A DNA stretch of 42,152 nt. Source: JADLHS01 sp964539515 (GTDB lineage Bacteria > Verrucomicrobiota > Verrucomicrobiia > Limisphaerales > JADLHS01). The number at the start of each line of letters is the position of its first letter. The first letter of the stretch is position 1. The notes under the pieces are model-generated. The model saw only the letters and a list, made by a program, of their open reading frames with translations, was not told where the DNA came from and made no database searches. The stretch spans positions 1 through 42,152 of the forward strand of contig CAZIJO010000019.1 in assembly GCA_964539515.1 (NCBI GenBank). The letters run 5' to 3'. Below, piece by piece: positions 1 through 7,746 of the stretch. The translations under genes were made by a program, and so were the position numbers.

Positions 1-32
1 GGTCCCAGGTTCGAGTCCTGGCCGGGGCACCA
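1..32 (+). tRNA. 3' end of a tRNA gene (5' part outside the window)
   Basis: The first bases form a T-arm: a 5-bp stem CCAGG/CCTGG enclosing the 7-base loop TTCGAGT. It is followed by a 7-base acceptor strand CCGGGGC, discriminator A and an encoded CCA. The implied 5' acceptor strand is GCCCCGG. That start, with discriminator A, is compatible with a class II tRNA such as tRNA-Leu, but the anticodon is off the window, so identity is a guess. Truncated by the window edge, not by mutation. Confidence 0.85.
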
Positions 33-241
33 CTCCTGCATCAAATTGCGCAAACTCTGTCAGCGTGCCTCCTGCTGTAGTGGAATGAGGTGAATCTAGA
101 AAGTCTCCGTGTACCGCCACTGCCGCATATCCGCACCAAGCCATCAGTCGAACCTTTTGCGCAGGGAATTGTGATGCCATCCTGCTTTTACATTTAGGGC
201 GTCGTTGTTGTCGGGAGTGACGATGCGCCGAGGCAGGCTAT
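33..241. other. Intergenic stretch, no gene recognised
   Basis: About 210 bases between the tRNA end and the stop codon of the ASCH gene. No convincing reading frame, terminator hairpin or promoter pair was seen. Confidence 0.5.
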
Positions 242-667
242 TTATTGGAGGATTCTTGGTGCACTGACAACGGCTACTTCGACGGGAGCACTGTGTTCGG
301 TATATTCCGGGATGTAGTCGGGCACATCAAAGAGCCCGAGTTTGCCAACCAAAGGGTGAAACCGGACCGGGCGCGGGCGCACGAGGACGAATCCAAAGCC
401 GCCAAAGAACCAAGGTGAGGCATGGTAGGCGACACAATCGGTAATTTCAGCTGTGCCGATGATGCCCCCATATTGAAGTTCAAGCCGGCGAATCCGCACT
501 TTCATCGCCAGCTCGATCTCGGAAATTTCCGCCGCCGTGGGGACATACTTGCTGGCATGAATGGCGACCGGACCACGAAAGTTGGTGCACCAATCTCGAT
601 TCTCAATGTCTTTGCCAGCGTGAATGATCAGCCACGCCCACGGTTGCCGGATCGAAATGACTTTCAT
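242..667 (-). CDS. ASCH domain (PUA-like fold) protein
   Basis: A 141-residue protein opening with MKVISIRQPWAWLI, followed by GKDIENRDW and RGPVAIHAS. This is the characteristic N-terminal half of ASCH domains (ASC-1 homology, PUA-like beta barrel): a conserved QPWA near the start, a G-K-x-x-E-N-R segment and a GP-x-x-I-H-A strand. A second strand region GIIGTAEITDCV follows. The ASCH family is thought to bind RNA or modified nucleic acid; some members are amidohydrolases acting on acetylated cytidine, but nothing here fixes the substrate. The length fits a single-domain ASCH protein. It stands alone, oriented towards the tRNA. The start is the only sensible ATG; no clear Shine-Dalgarno sequence precedes it. 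Confidence 0.85.
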   Translation of the reverse strand: MKVISIRQPWAWLIIHAGKDIENRDWCTNFRGPVAIHASKYVPTAAEISEIELAMKVRIRRLELQYGGIIGTAEITDCVAYHASPWFFGGFGFVLVRPRPVRFHPLVGKLGLFDVPDYIPEYTEHSAPVEVAVVSAPRILQ

Positions 668-884
668 TGTGAAATGCTAAATCATGACTGCTGGGCGTCA
701 ACCCGCGATTCGCCCCAACGGATCCTGAGCGCGACGGAATCCTTCTCCGCGGCCATTCGGGCCAACCAGGTGTTCTGCTCACGCGCTGCCAATGGGAAGC
801 GAATGGGTGACCGACACCAGCACTGGTTCAAGACCACGAGTAGAGTGTCCGGATAGGCGGGCAGGCCCGGCAAGGCGCAGCCTG
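668..884. other. Intergenic stretch between ASCH and pseudopilin genes
   Basis: About 217 bases upstream of the ASCH gene and downstream of the pseudopilin stop. Short frames exist here on both strands but none shows domain character. The C- and G-rich stretch near 855-885 could form small hairpins but has no T-tract. Confidence 0.4.
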
Positions 885-1262
885 TTACGAGCCGAACTTG
901 TGTTCCGGCGCGGTGGCGGCATTGACGCAAGTCACGCTTGGACTCGCGTTCACGGTCCCGCCCAGCACATAGTCACGGTTGCCGGCGGGGCACTTCGGCA
1001 CCACATTGCCTTTGATGTAAGTTTTGACCTCGTTGGCGGTGACCGGATCGCCGTCGGCCTTGTTGTTCTCCAAGGCGAAAAGATCAATGGCGGCGGCAAT
1101 TCTTTCCATGTTGCTGACGCAGACCTTTGCCTGCGCCGAGTTGCGGGCCTTGACGAAGTTCGGAATCGCAATCGTCGCAAGCAAGCCGATGATTGCCACG
1201 ACGATCATGATCTCGACCAAGGTGAAGCCGTTTGTGCGTTTTTGATTGCAGTTGAATTTCAT
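885..1262 (-). CDS. Type IV pilin-like / type II secretion pseudopilin
   Basis: A 125-residue protein with a short basic leader (MKFNCNQKRTNG) followed by FTLVEIMIVVAIIGLLATIAIP. This is a class III prepilin signal: cleavage after Gly, N-methylation of Phe, the invariant Glu at mature position 5, and a hydrophobic helix that anchors the subunit in the inner membrane and in the fibre core. The remainder (KARNSAQAKVCVSNMERIAAAID) is the usual amphipathic helix leading into a small C-terminal domain with cysteines that may form a disulfide. It needs a prepilin peptidase encoded elsewhere. It stands alone here, as such short pseudopilins often do in Verrucomicrobiota and Planctomycetota, so the role (pilus, type II secretion or surface fibre) is undetermined. 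Confidence 0.9.
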   Translation of the reverse strand: MKFNCNQKRTNGFTLVEIMIVVAIIGLLATIAIPNFVKARNSAQAKVCVSNMERIAAAIDLFALENNKADGDPVTANEVKTYIKGNVVPKCPAGNRDYVLGGTVNASPSVTCVNAATAPEHKFGS

Positions 1263-1600
1263 TTTACGTTCGAGTGTTGTTTTGACCAGCTGTCAGTCCG
1301 TCGTGGGCACGCCCCGATGAGAATGCATGCATTCCGCTCACTTTCATGGCGCCCAACGCGCCAAGCCGAACCCATGCTTGATCAAACTCCGCGGATTGGG
1401 AACAGTTGCGGCATGGAGAAAAAATTCTGGTCCCGAGTTTGCAGCGTTGATGAACCCGGTCGGTGTTTGCAGCCGCATGTGGTCTTGGCGCTCTTCCGCG
1501 ACTCAAGGATTGAGGGCTGTACGAGATGGACCCAGCGACGTTTCTGAATTTTGCCGCCACCGAAACCGGGCAAGGCCCCCCAAGCCGCATCGCTTAGAAA
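1263..1600. other. Intergenic stretch; possibly a dispersed repeat
   Basis: About 340 bases upstream of the pseudopilin. Overlapping frames of about 100 codons exist on both strands but none reads like a folded protein. The part around 1490-1560 has the look of a non-coding dispersed repeat, but there is no second copy in this window, so this is only an impression. Confidence 0.3.
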
Positions 1601-2068
1601 ATGGAAATTTGCCCCGCCAACACGGCTGAACATATTCTGCATTCGCGAACTTTGTTTTCGGAGTACGTGGACGGGCTGGGGGTTGACTTGTCGTTTCAAG
1701 GATTCGCGGCCGAACTGGCTACGCTGCCTGGAGACTACTCCCCACCTCGCGGGCGATTGCTCCTGGCCCTGGCTGGAAACGACGCTTTGGGTTGTGTCGC
1801 GCTACGACCGATTGCGATGGGGGATCAGGTTTGCGAAATGAAGCGCCTTTACGTGCGTCCAGGTTTTCGCAGGCATGGCGTGGGTAAAATGCTTGCGCAG
1901 CGAATTGTGGATGAGGCCCGCACGATTGGTTATCGGACCATGAAGCTGGATACATTGTCTTCCATGGGGGCCGCCCTCCGGCTTTATGGGACGCTTGGAT
2001 TTGTCAGATGTCCGGCCTATTATGACACCCCTTTGAAGGACACTGTCTTTATGGAGTTGCAGCTGTGA
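1601..2068 (+). CDS. GNAT family N-acetyltransferase
   Basis: A 155-residue protein that fills a complete GNAT fold. The acetyl-CoA pyrophosphate loop is clear: VCEMKRLYVRPGFRRHGVGK fits the beta4/motif A pattern with the Q/R-x-x-G-x-G/A loop (here RRHGVGK). It is followed by helix 3 (MLAQRIVDEA) and motif B (MKLDTLSSMGAALRLYGTLGFV), in which LYGTLGF is the typical Y-x-x-x-G-F element. The substrate cannot be read from sequence. The start ATG at 1601 gives a normal-length N-terminus. It stands alone between intergenic spacers, on the opposite strand from the upstream pseudopilin. Confidence 0.88.
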   Translation: MEICPANTAEHILHSRTLFSEYVDGLGVDLSFQGFAAELATLPGDYSPPRGRLLLALAGNDALGCVALRPIAMGDQVCEMKRLYVRPGFRRHGVGKMLAQRIVDEARTIGYRTMKLDTLSSMGAALRLYGTLGFVRCPAYYDTPLKDTVFMELQL

Positions 2069-2220
2069 ATTGATCGACACACCTCCAAAGAACTGCAACA
2101 TGATTCTTTGAATCAAGACCGGAGGTTTGGTGGGAAGATCAACAAAGTCTGGCGTCCCAACCATTTTTGTGTGAAAGTCACTTCTCGTTTCACGAGAGCC
2201 GGATAAACTGGCAGTGGATT

Positions 2221-2619
2221 ATGAGCAAATCCGAAATTGAACCGCGCAAGATTCTAGTGGTGGATGATGAGCCTTACGTCTGTGATGCCGTCCGGATGAT
2301 GCTGGCGTTTGACGGCCACCAGGTGGAAACCGCTGCCAGCGGGAAAGACGCGCTGGCGATGTTTAGCCCGGGCAAGTATGACCTCGTCATCACGGACTAT
2401 GCGATGCCTGCCATGAAAGGGGACGAACTGGCCATCGCCTTGAAAGCGCGCGCGCCAAGCCAGCCGGTCGTTCTGATAACTGCCTACGCCGAAATGCTCA
2501 AGTCATCAGATAATCCGCTGGCAGGCATCGATTTCATCGTCAGCAAACCATTCCTGCTCGAAAACCTCCGCGAGGCGGTCCAAAAGACAACCGCTGCCAA
2601 GGGCGATTCCAAGTCTTGA
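2221..2619 (+). CDS. Stand-alone response regulator receiver domain
   Basis: A 132-residue single receiver domain with no output domain. The acidic pair is DD at residues 15-16, the phospho-acceptor Asp is residue 59 in LVITDYAMPAMKGDE, the switch Thr is residue 88 (VVLITAYA) and the conserved Lys is residue 109 (IVSKPF). All phosphorylation residues are present. The start at 2221 (MSKSEIEPRKILVVDDE) is preferred over in-frame codons from 2167, because the receiver begins just after it. The region from 2167 to 2220 does not look coding. A stand-alone receiver of this kind usually acts through a partner protein or in a phosphorelay. No kinase lies next to it, and the Wsp-like cluster is 29 kb away. 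Confidence 0.92.
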   Translation: MSKSEIEPRKILVVDDEPYVCDAVRMMLAFDGHQVETAASGKDALAMFSPGKYDLVITDYAMPAMKGDELAIALKARAPSQPVVLITAYAEMLKSSDNPLAGIDFIVSKPFLLENLREAVQKTTAAKGDSKS

Positions 2620-3040
2620 TTCGAGGTCTTGTTTTACTTCAAGCGGAAGGTGCCGGATTCCCAAACTCTCTCCTTTTCATCCACTGACGGCAGTTCGCTC
2701 AGCCAATCGATAATGGGCTCAGCGGTTTGAGGGAGTCTTCGGGGCTTGAATCGCCATCCATCCTGGCAACTCAGGGTCTTGGGGGCTTTTTTTCGTGGTT
2801 AATCTCATTGGTCGCGGTGCGATTCGGTCCGCGCAAATCCAAAGCATCTCGGGCACGGTCACCCGCACTTTTGGAGTGACGCCGTGTTCTTCGCCTGCCA
2901 GATTTTACCGGCGGACAGATTCTTGGTGCGAGGTTGTAGAATACGTCCGTACTTTTTCGTCGGAGTTACGTATTCGCTGCGATTGTCAGTTGGCGTTGTG
3001 GATGAGACAAATTAGGCAAAACAACAAGCTTTCGGTGGGT
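2620..3040. other. Intergenic stretch before the signal peptidase gene
   Basis: About 420 bases. It includes a T-rich stretch after GGGGGC near 2780-2790 that looks terminator-like but lacks a convincing stem. It also has an 8-bp inverted repeat GAATACGT (2939-2946) / ACGTATTC (2968-2975) that could be an operator. An open frame continues upstream of 3041 to 2795 but has no domain character. Confidence 0.35.
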
Positions 3041-3628
3041 ATGAATCACGAAGCGAAGGGAACTGTCGACGGAAGAAGTCCTGCGCCCTCTCCGGGCGAA
3101 CCGAGGCGACATCCCGATTACTTGGGCCTGGGGCGTCTGATTATCCGACAGGTCGCCAGTTGCATGCTGGTGGCGGCGGTGGCCTACGGAAGTTTCCTGT
3201 TCTTCACGCATTATGTGCTCCAATCCGTCCAGATTGTGGGAGCCAGCATGACGCCCACATTGCAAGACTCCGGCCGCTACATCCTGAATCGATGGGTTTA
3301 TCATTTGCGGGAGCCCCACCCCAGTGACATCGTGGTATTGCGCGATCCCGAGGACAAAAGTTACGCCGTGAAACGCATCGTGGCCCAACAGGGCGACCGG
3401 GTCTTTGTCAACCAAAGCGGCCAGATTTTCGTAAACGGAAAGCTATTGAACGAACCCTACCTGCCACCGGGAACCAAGACGTATGCCAGTGCAAAGGCCC
3501 GGGAGGAATTATGGACCTGTGGTGCCAATCAGTACTTTGTGCTCGGCGATAATCGCAATAACAGCGCGGATAGCCGCATCTATGGCGCGGTGCCGCGGCA
3601 GGACATTCTCGGATTGGTGGTGCCCTGA
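3041..3628 (+). CDS. lepB: Signal peptidase I (S26 family)
   Basis: A 195-residue membrane-bound serine protease that removes signal peptides on the outer face of the inner membrane. A cytosolic N-terminus precedes one transmembrane segment (VASCMLVAAVAYGSFLFFTH). Box B holds the catalytic Ser in QIVGASMTPTL; box D holds the general-base Lys in YAVKRIVAQQGD; box E is present as VLGDNRNNSADSR. The usual order B-D-E is intact. I start it at ATG 3041 (MNHEAKG); an ATG at 3002 in the same frame is possible. It is shorter than proteobacterial LepB and has one visible membrane helix, as in many Gram-positive or PVC signal peptidases. Confidence 0.9.
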   Translation: MNHEAKGTVDGRSPAPSPGEPRRHPDYLGLGRLIIRQVASCMLVAAVAYGSFLFFTHYVLQSVQIVGASMTPTLQDSGRYILNRWVYHLREPHPSDIVVLRDPEDKSYAVKRIVAQQGDRVFVNQSGQIFVNGKLLNEPYLPPGTKTYASAKAREELWTCGANQYFVLGDNRNNSADSRIYGAVPRQDILGLVVP

Positions 3629-3692
3629 ACTGCTCGCGGCCGGGGATTGATTGGACGGTGAAGACAGGTTGCCGTCAGCCGTCTGACTGACG

Positions 3693-4454
3693 CTAAACGC
3701 ATTTTCGCACCAACCCGTCCGTTCCCAGCACGGCCACCAGGTTGTATGTGTCTCGCCGCAGGCAAAACTCCACGTCATCCCGCAAATCCGCACTGGCCAT
3801 CAATCGCCGGCCGTTCTGCGAATTACTGATCGCGCTTAACAAATCAGAGCGCGTTTCCCGATAGGCCCGGCGCGCCGCTTCCGCCGAGTCAAACAGCTCG
3901 AAGCCGCCGGGTCGGTTGGCCAGCAACTCGCATAAAGCGCCGGCGCCAAGGATGTCCTCCAATGCCGGGAACTCTGCCGTTCCCGCACAAACCAAGACGA
4001 GCCGCCGCATCGTCTGACGCTCCAACCAGGACACCGTGGAGTCGAGATTCAAGAACGAGGCCACGGCTACGCTCCGTGCCTGGGCGCAAGCCTGCAAAGC
4101 ACGGGTTCCATTGGTCGTCGTCGAGATGATGGTTCTTCCGGCGACCCGGGGATGGGTGAACTCACGTGGTGAATTTCCCAGATCGAAATCCACGCCCCCG
4201 GACTGGGCGGCGGTGATTCGCAATCCGTCGCGCTCGCCGGCGAGCAGGGCGCCCGGGTGCCGGGCCCGCAGGGCCAGCGCCGCGGTGATTTCCGTCGCCG
4301 GCACAAAACCCGCCACCCCATTCGCCAGTCCGGTGACCATCACGCTGGTTGCACGCAAGACGTCAAATACCACACAAACCGCATCGCCAAATCCCGCCGG
4401 GGAGTGCCCCAAATAGTCTGCCGGACTCAAGCATACTTCGACCTTCACAGCCAT
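3693..4454 (-). CDS. comB: 2-phosphosulfolactate phosphatase family protein (ComB-like)
   Basis: A 253-residue protein with the ComB family signature: an N-terminal DAVCVVFDVLRATSVMVTGL segment, a central TIISTTTNGTRAL motif, and a C-terminal DLRDDVEFCLRRD segment near LVAVLG. ComB is a Mg2+-dependent phosphatase that converts 2-phosphosulfolactate to sulfolactate in coenzyme M synthesis in archaea. Bacterial members lie outside that pathway and their substrate is less certain. The start at 4454 (MAVKVEVCLSP) is chosen because the frame upstream to 4700 overlaps the next gene and lacks family character. It is the last of three minus-strand genes (fusion glycosyltransferase, DNA glycosylase, ComB), 37 bases after the glycosylase. 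Confidence 0.85.
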   Translation of the reverse strand: MAVKVEVCLSPADYLGHSPAGFGDAVCVVFDVLRATSVMVTGLANGVAGFVPATEITAALALRARHPGALLAGERDGLRITAAQSGGVDFDLGNSPREFTHPRVAGRTIISTTTNGTRALQACAQARSVAVASFLNLDSTVSWLERQTMRRLVLVCAGTAEFPALEDILGAGALCELLANRPGGFELFDSAEAARRAYRETRSDLLSAISNSQNGRRLMASADLRDDVEFCLRRDTYNLVAVLGTDGLVRKCV

Positions 4455-4491
4455 GCCGCAGCATAGGCGTGAGCGCCCCAGGCGAAAAGGT

Positions 4492-5352
4492 CTATCCGCG
4501 TTTCGTTCGGATATGATGAAAGAGATACTGCTGGGCGTAACCGGCGTTCGGCCCAAAATGGGTGGCGGCGAACTTGCGTAACCGTTCGGGGCGCACGCGC
4601 CGGCCGCGAAAATAAAAGGTGCCCAGGGCGCGGGCGATCCAGACATCCACGGGAAACGCAGTCGGGAATCCGTAACCGAACAGCAGCACGCAGTCGGCAA
4701 TTTTTTCTCCGACGCCGGGCAAAGTCATCAACCTCGCGCGGGCTTCAGCCAACGGCAGTTGTCGGACGGATTCCAGTTCGAACCCACCGCCACCGATCTG
4801 GCGCGCTGCGGCCAGCAAATACGGCGCGCGAAATCCCATTTTGCATTCGCGCAACTCCGGCTCCGTCAAGGCGGCTACGCGTTGCGCGGTTGGAAAGGCG
4901 AATGCCGATGGTTGTCCGGTCGGAGTAGCGACGCAAATTCCGTAACGCTCTCCCAATCGGCGGACGATCTGCTGAATTTGCACAATCTGTTTCGTGGACG
5001 ACAGGATGAACGACGCCAGGCATTCCCATGGGTCCTGCCGCAAGAGCCGCAATCCCCGGCAGGCGGCAACCGCGGCGCGCAAATGTCGGTCGTTCGGCGG
5101 AAATGTCGCCAGCACCGCCGGCAAATCCACCTCGACCTGGAGAAACTCCCGGAGCCAGGACCAGTCAACTTGTGGCTCGGCGGTTCGGACGAAAATGTCG
5201 TCGCCGGCTTGATGCAGTTCCACCCAGCGCCCGCTGACCACCCCGACCCACTTGTTCGCCACCCGAGCCCACCCAAAGACTTGCCCGGAAGTAATGGTGG
5301 CTTCGAGATCGTAATTCCGCACGGACAGGATCGTCTCACATAGGCGCGGCAT
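4492..5352 (-). CDS. ogg: 8-oxoguanine DNA glycosylase / AP lyase, OGG1 type
   Basis: A 286-residue protein with the two-part OGG1 architecture: an N-terminal beta domain (residues 1-90, including ITSGQVFGWAR as in OGG_N) and a helix-hairpin-helix-GPD domain. The HhH-GPD element reads LMTLPGVGEKIADCVLLF with catalytic Lys at about residue 217. The catalytic Asp lies in AFPVDVWIARAL at about residue 236. This enzyme excises oxidised guanine opposite C and nicks the strand through a Schiff base. The full eukaryotic-type form with an N-terminal domain is less common in bacteria than MutM. It begins four bases after the stop of the upstream PAP2-glycosyltransferase gene, so the two are probably co-transcribed. 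Confidence 0.92.
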   Translation of the reverse strand: MPRLCETILSVRNYDLEATITSGQVFGWARVANKWVGVVSGRWVELHQAGDDIFVRTAEPQVDWSWLREFLQVEVDLPAVLATFPPNDRHLRAAVAACRGLRLLRQDPWECLASFILSSTKQIVQIQQIVRRLGERYGICVATPTGQPSAFAFPTAQRVAALTEPELRECKMGFRAPYLLAAARQIGGGGFELESVRQLPLAEARARLMTLPGVGEKIADCVLLFGYGFPTAFPVDVWIARALGTFYFRGRRVRPERLRKFAATHFGPNAGYAQQYLFHHIRTKRG

Positions 5353-5356
5353 CGGG

Positions 5357-7606
5357 TCAGTGGAGGTTGCGGCAGGCGAAGATCTCCAAAGTGCGGAGAA
5401 TGCGTCCGCGATAAATCACCGGGTGCAGCCCGAGGTTGGTCACAGAATCGAATTGCGCCACCAACCATTCGGGCGCGGGGCGATCCACCGGCGGTTGAGG
5501 GGAAAGATAGGTTTCTCCCTTTGCCCACTTGACCCACCAGCCGGCCATCAGTCGCGGGGTTCCAGCCTCGCGAAAATACAATGCGTTTTGACCGCGGTGC
5601 GTCTCCGTGTAATCGGGCCAGAAATAGTACTGGTTGCGCGGCTCGTCGCTCGGCTGGCAAAACACAATCGGAGAATCAGCGACACGCGACCGCGCCTCCG
5701 GCAGGTAGAAGGCCAGCAAGCTGGTGACGCCGTAATGCTCGCCGATGAGAAAAACGGGTTTGCCTTCCGCAGCCAGTTGCGTTTTGACCCGGCCCACGAC
5801 GCGGGCCATTTCTTCGTAACCGCGCACCCGGCGCAGCGGATCGAGTCTGGCTGGCAACGGATGACCGGCGATCTTGCCAACGAGGTTCGTGTCGAGCATG
5901 AACGTCACCATGATCGTGCCGACGATCAGACCAGCCGCGAGCCAGGGCTTGACGAAACGGACGCCCGCGCGCAGCCGGGCATCCCAGTACAGGACCATCA
6001 CACAGAACATCGGCAGCACGGCGGGCGCGATCCAATTGGGCTGCACCCGGGACTTCAAGGCCAGCAACACGTAGAGCAGAAACACCGGCGCCCCCATGCA
6101 GAAGAAATACACCAGCCGTCCGTCCCGCCTTGGCATTCGCCAAACCGCCACCAACGCCACGAGCGCGGCCACGAAGTAGATCGGATTTAGCAGGGCAAAC
6201 TCGGTGCCGAGAAACTCCACAAACCGGGAGAGATGTCGGGCCAAAGGAACGGCGGCTTTGCCCACGCCCCCGTGGGAGGCGACGTGCTTCACCGTGATCC
6301 AATCATGCTGCCAGTTCCAAATGAGCACGGGCAAGGTGCAAAGCAGGTTGATAAGCAGCGCCAGATACGGGCCCGGGCGGCGGAGTTGTGGCCGCGCCGG
6401 TGGCCACGCGACGAAGAATACGGCCCAGCACATCCACAACAACGGCGAGGTGTATTTGCTCAGGAAGCCCAGCCCCAACCACAGTCCTGTCCACAGCCAC
6501 CAACTCAATCGCGAGTTTTCCTGTACCGCCCGCCAGCCCGATAGCATGGTCGCGGTCCAGAACAGGACGGCGAGCGGGTCCACCGTCAGCAGCGTGGAAC
6601 CTACGGCCAGCAAAGGGGTGGTTGAGACGATCAGCAGCAGGAAGAAACCGGTGCGGGCACTGGCTTCGCGGGTGAAGAATCGCAGGAGCAGGCAACCCAG
6701 AATGGCGCCGATCGCTGGGGAAAGGAACCGGACCCCGAACGCCGTGTCGCCCCAGAGGGAAGTTCCCAGGAACTGCGCCAGCGCGATCAACGGTGGCTTG
6801 CTGTAGTACGACAGCGCGAGATGCTTCGACCAGACCCATTGATAGGCTTCGTCCTCCGACAACTCGATGGTGCCGCTGGCCAGGTAAAACCACCGCGCCA
6901 GCGTCAGACCGGCGATCAGCACGTAGCCGGCCCGCAACCAATGCTGATCAAGTGCGGAGTGCGGAGTGCGGAGCGCGGGCTCCGTACCATCGCTTGGCTT
7001 GGATTTCGTTGGTCCTTCGGGCACGAGGGACGGGAGGCATTCGTGCCAGAGCGGAAACCACTTCCGCCCCACCCAACCCCACGCCGCATTGAGCATAAAC
7101 GGCACGGCGAAGCCGGTTCCCGCGCCGAGGATCGCCCCGGCCAGAACATCGCCAGGATAGTGAACGCCGTTATAAATCCGCGAAAAACCAACCGCCGTCG
7201 CCAGCGGCAACATGATGCGCCAGCTCCGCCGATGAAAAAGGAACGCCACCATCATCATGGCGAACCAGTTGGCGGCATGACTGGACGGCATGCTCCCGCC
7301 GCTCCCGCAGTTCACCAGCAGGTGCACATTCTCCAGCGCTGTGCAGGGCCGGACGCGTCCGAGGGCGTGCTTCAGCGTGTTGCAGACCAACCCGTCCGTC
7401 GCCCCAACGGCCAGGGCGAGCAACAGGAGAAACAACCCAGCCTTGCCGCGCCCGCGCCAGATCAATGCGGCGGCCACCAGCACCACCAGCGGGACAAACA
7501 GCGGGTTGCCACTCAGCCACGGCATCACCGCGTCGAACAAGGGATTGCTCAACGTCTGATTGATGAACCGGAACAGGGCGACATCCAGTGCTTCCAGCCA
7601 AAGCAT
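5357..7606 (-). CDS. PAP2 phosphatase - ArnT/PMT-like glycosyltransferase fusion
   Basis: A 749-residue polytopic membrane protein made of two enzymes. Residues 1-180 are a PAP2 lipid phosphatase with all three motifs: KHALGRVRP (about 79-87), MPSSHAAN (106-113, catalytic His 110) and SRIYNGVHYPGD (142-153). From about residue 225 onward is a GT39/GT83-type glycosyltransferase that takes sugar from a polyprenyl-phosphate donor. The conserved acidic pair lies in the first periplasmic loop (ELSEDEAYQWVW, about 249-260), followed by around ten hydrophobic helices and a soluble C-terminal domain. The fusion makes sense chemically: the phosphatase can recycle undecaprenyl pyrophosphate or phosphate species used or released by the transferase. 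The linker (about 185-224) is encoded by repeat-like DNA (see findings). The polyprenyl synthetase at 22.8 kb makes the carrier lipid class. Confidence 0.88.
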   Translation of the reverse strand: MLWLEALDVALFRFINQTLSNPLFDAVMPWLSGNPLFVPLVVLVAAALIWRGRGKAGLFLLLLALAVGATDGLVCNTLKHALGRVRPCTALENVHLLVNCGSGGSMPSSHAANWFAMMMVAFLFHRRSWRIMLPLATAVGFSRIYNGVHYPGDVLAGAILGAGTGFAVPFMLNAAWGWVGRKWFPLWHECLPSLVPEGPTKSKPSDGTEPALRTPHSALDQHWLRAGYVLIAGLTLARWFYLASGTIELSEDEAYQWVWSKHLALSYYSKPPLIALAQFLGTSLWGDTAFGVRFLSPAIGAILGCLLLRFFTREASARTGFFLLLIVSTTPLLAVGSTLLTVDPLAVLFWTATMLSGWRAVQENSRLSWWLWTGLWLGLGFLSKYTSPLLWMCWAVFFVAWPPARPQLRRPGPYLALLINLLCTLPVLIWNWQHDWITVKHVASHGGVGKAAVPLARHLSRFVEFLGTEFALLNPIYFVAALVALVAVWRMPRRDGRLVYFFCMGAPVFLLYVLLALKSRVQPNWIAPAVLPMFCVMVLYWDARLRAGVRFVKPWLAAGLIVGTIMVTFMLDTNLVGKIAGHPLPARLDPLRRVRGYEEMARVVGRVKTQLAAEGKPVFLIGEHYGVTSLLAFYLPEARSRVADSPIVFCQPSDEPRNQYYFWPDYTETHRGQNALYFREAGTPRLMAGWWVKWAKGETYLSPQPPVDRPAPEWLVAQFDSVTNLGLHPVIYRGRILRTLEIFACRNLH
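6952..6972. repeat. Three tandem copies of GTGCGGA inside the PAP2-glycosyltransferase linker
   Basis: The 7-bp unit GTGCGGA is repeated three times without interruption. It encodes part of the linker (ALRTPHSALD on the minus strand) between the two enzymes. A small inverted pair GGCACGA (7020-7026) / TCGTGCC (7041-7047) lies just upstream in the gene. Confidence 0.8.
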
Positions 7607-7746
7607 GGTCGCAGTCTGCGTTGCCCCAGGCAGATTTGCCAGAACGAAGCGTCCCGCGTCCGCATTCCAGCCGCGTTGCCGCAGCCGAGTTTTAGCTTCT
7701 CAAGCGACCATGATTTGAGGCAACGTTCTCGCCGGCTCAATCGACT

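Noticed and set aside
422..856. Plus-strand frame of 144 codons opposite the ASCH gene
   Set aside because: It is antisense to a clear ASCH domain and has no domain features; a shadow frame of GC-rich DNA.
792..1547. Plus-strand frame of 251 codons across the pseudopilin
   Set aside because: It lies antisense to the prepilin gene with its unmistakable FTLVE signal; the translated protein shows no fold-like pattern.
1327..1629. Plus-strand frame of 100 codons before the GNAT gene
   Set aside because: No domain, no ribosome-binding site, and equally long frames on the other strand; treated as intergenic, possibly repeat DNA.
2939..2975. 8-bp inverted repeat GAATACGT/ACGTATTC upstream of lepB
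   Set aside because: Could be an operator, but short, widely spaced and without a nearby promoter or regulator gene; mentioned only in the intergenic entry.
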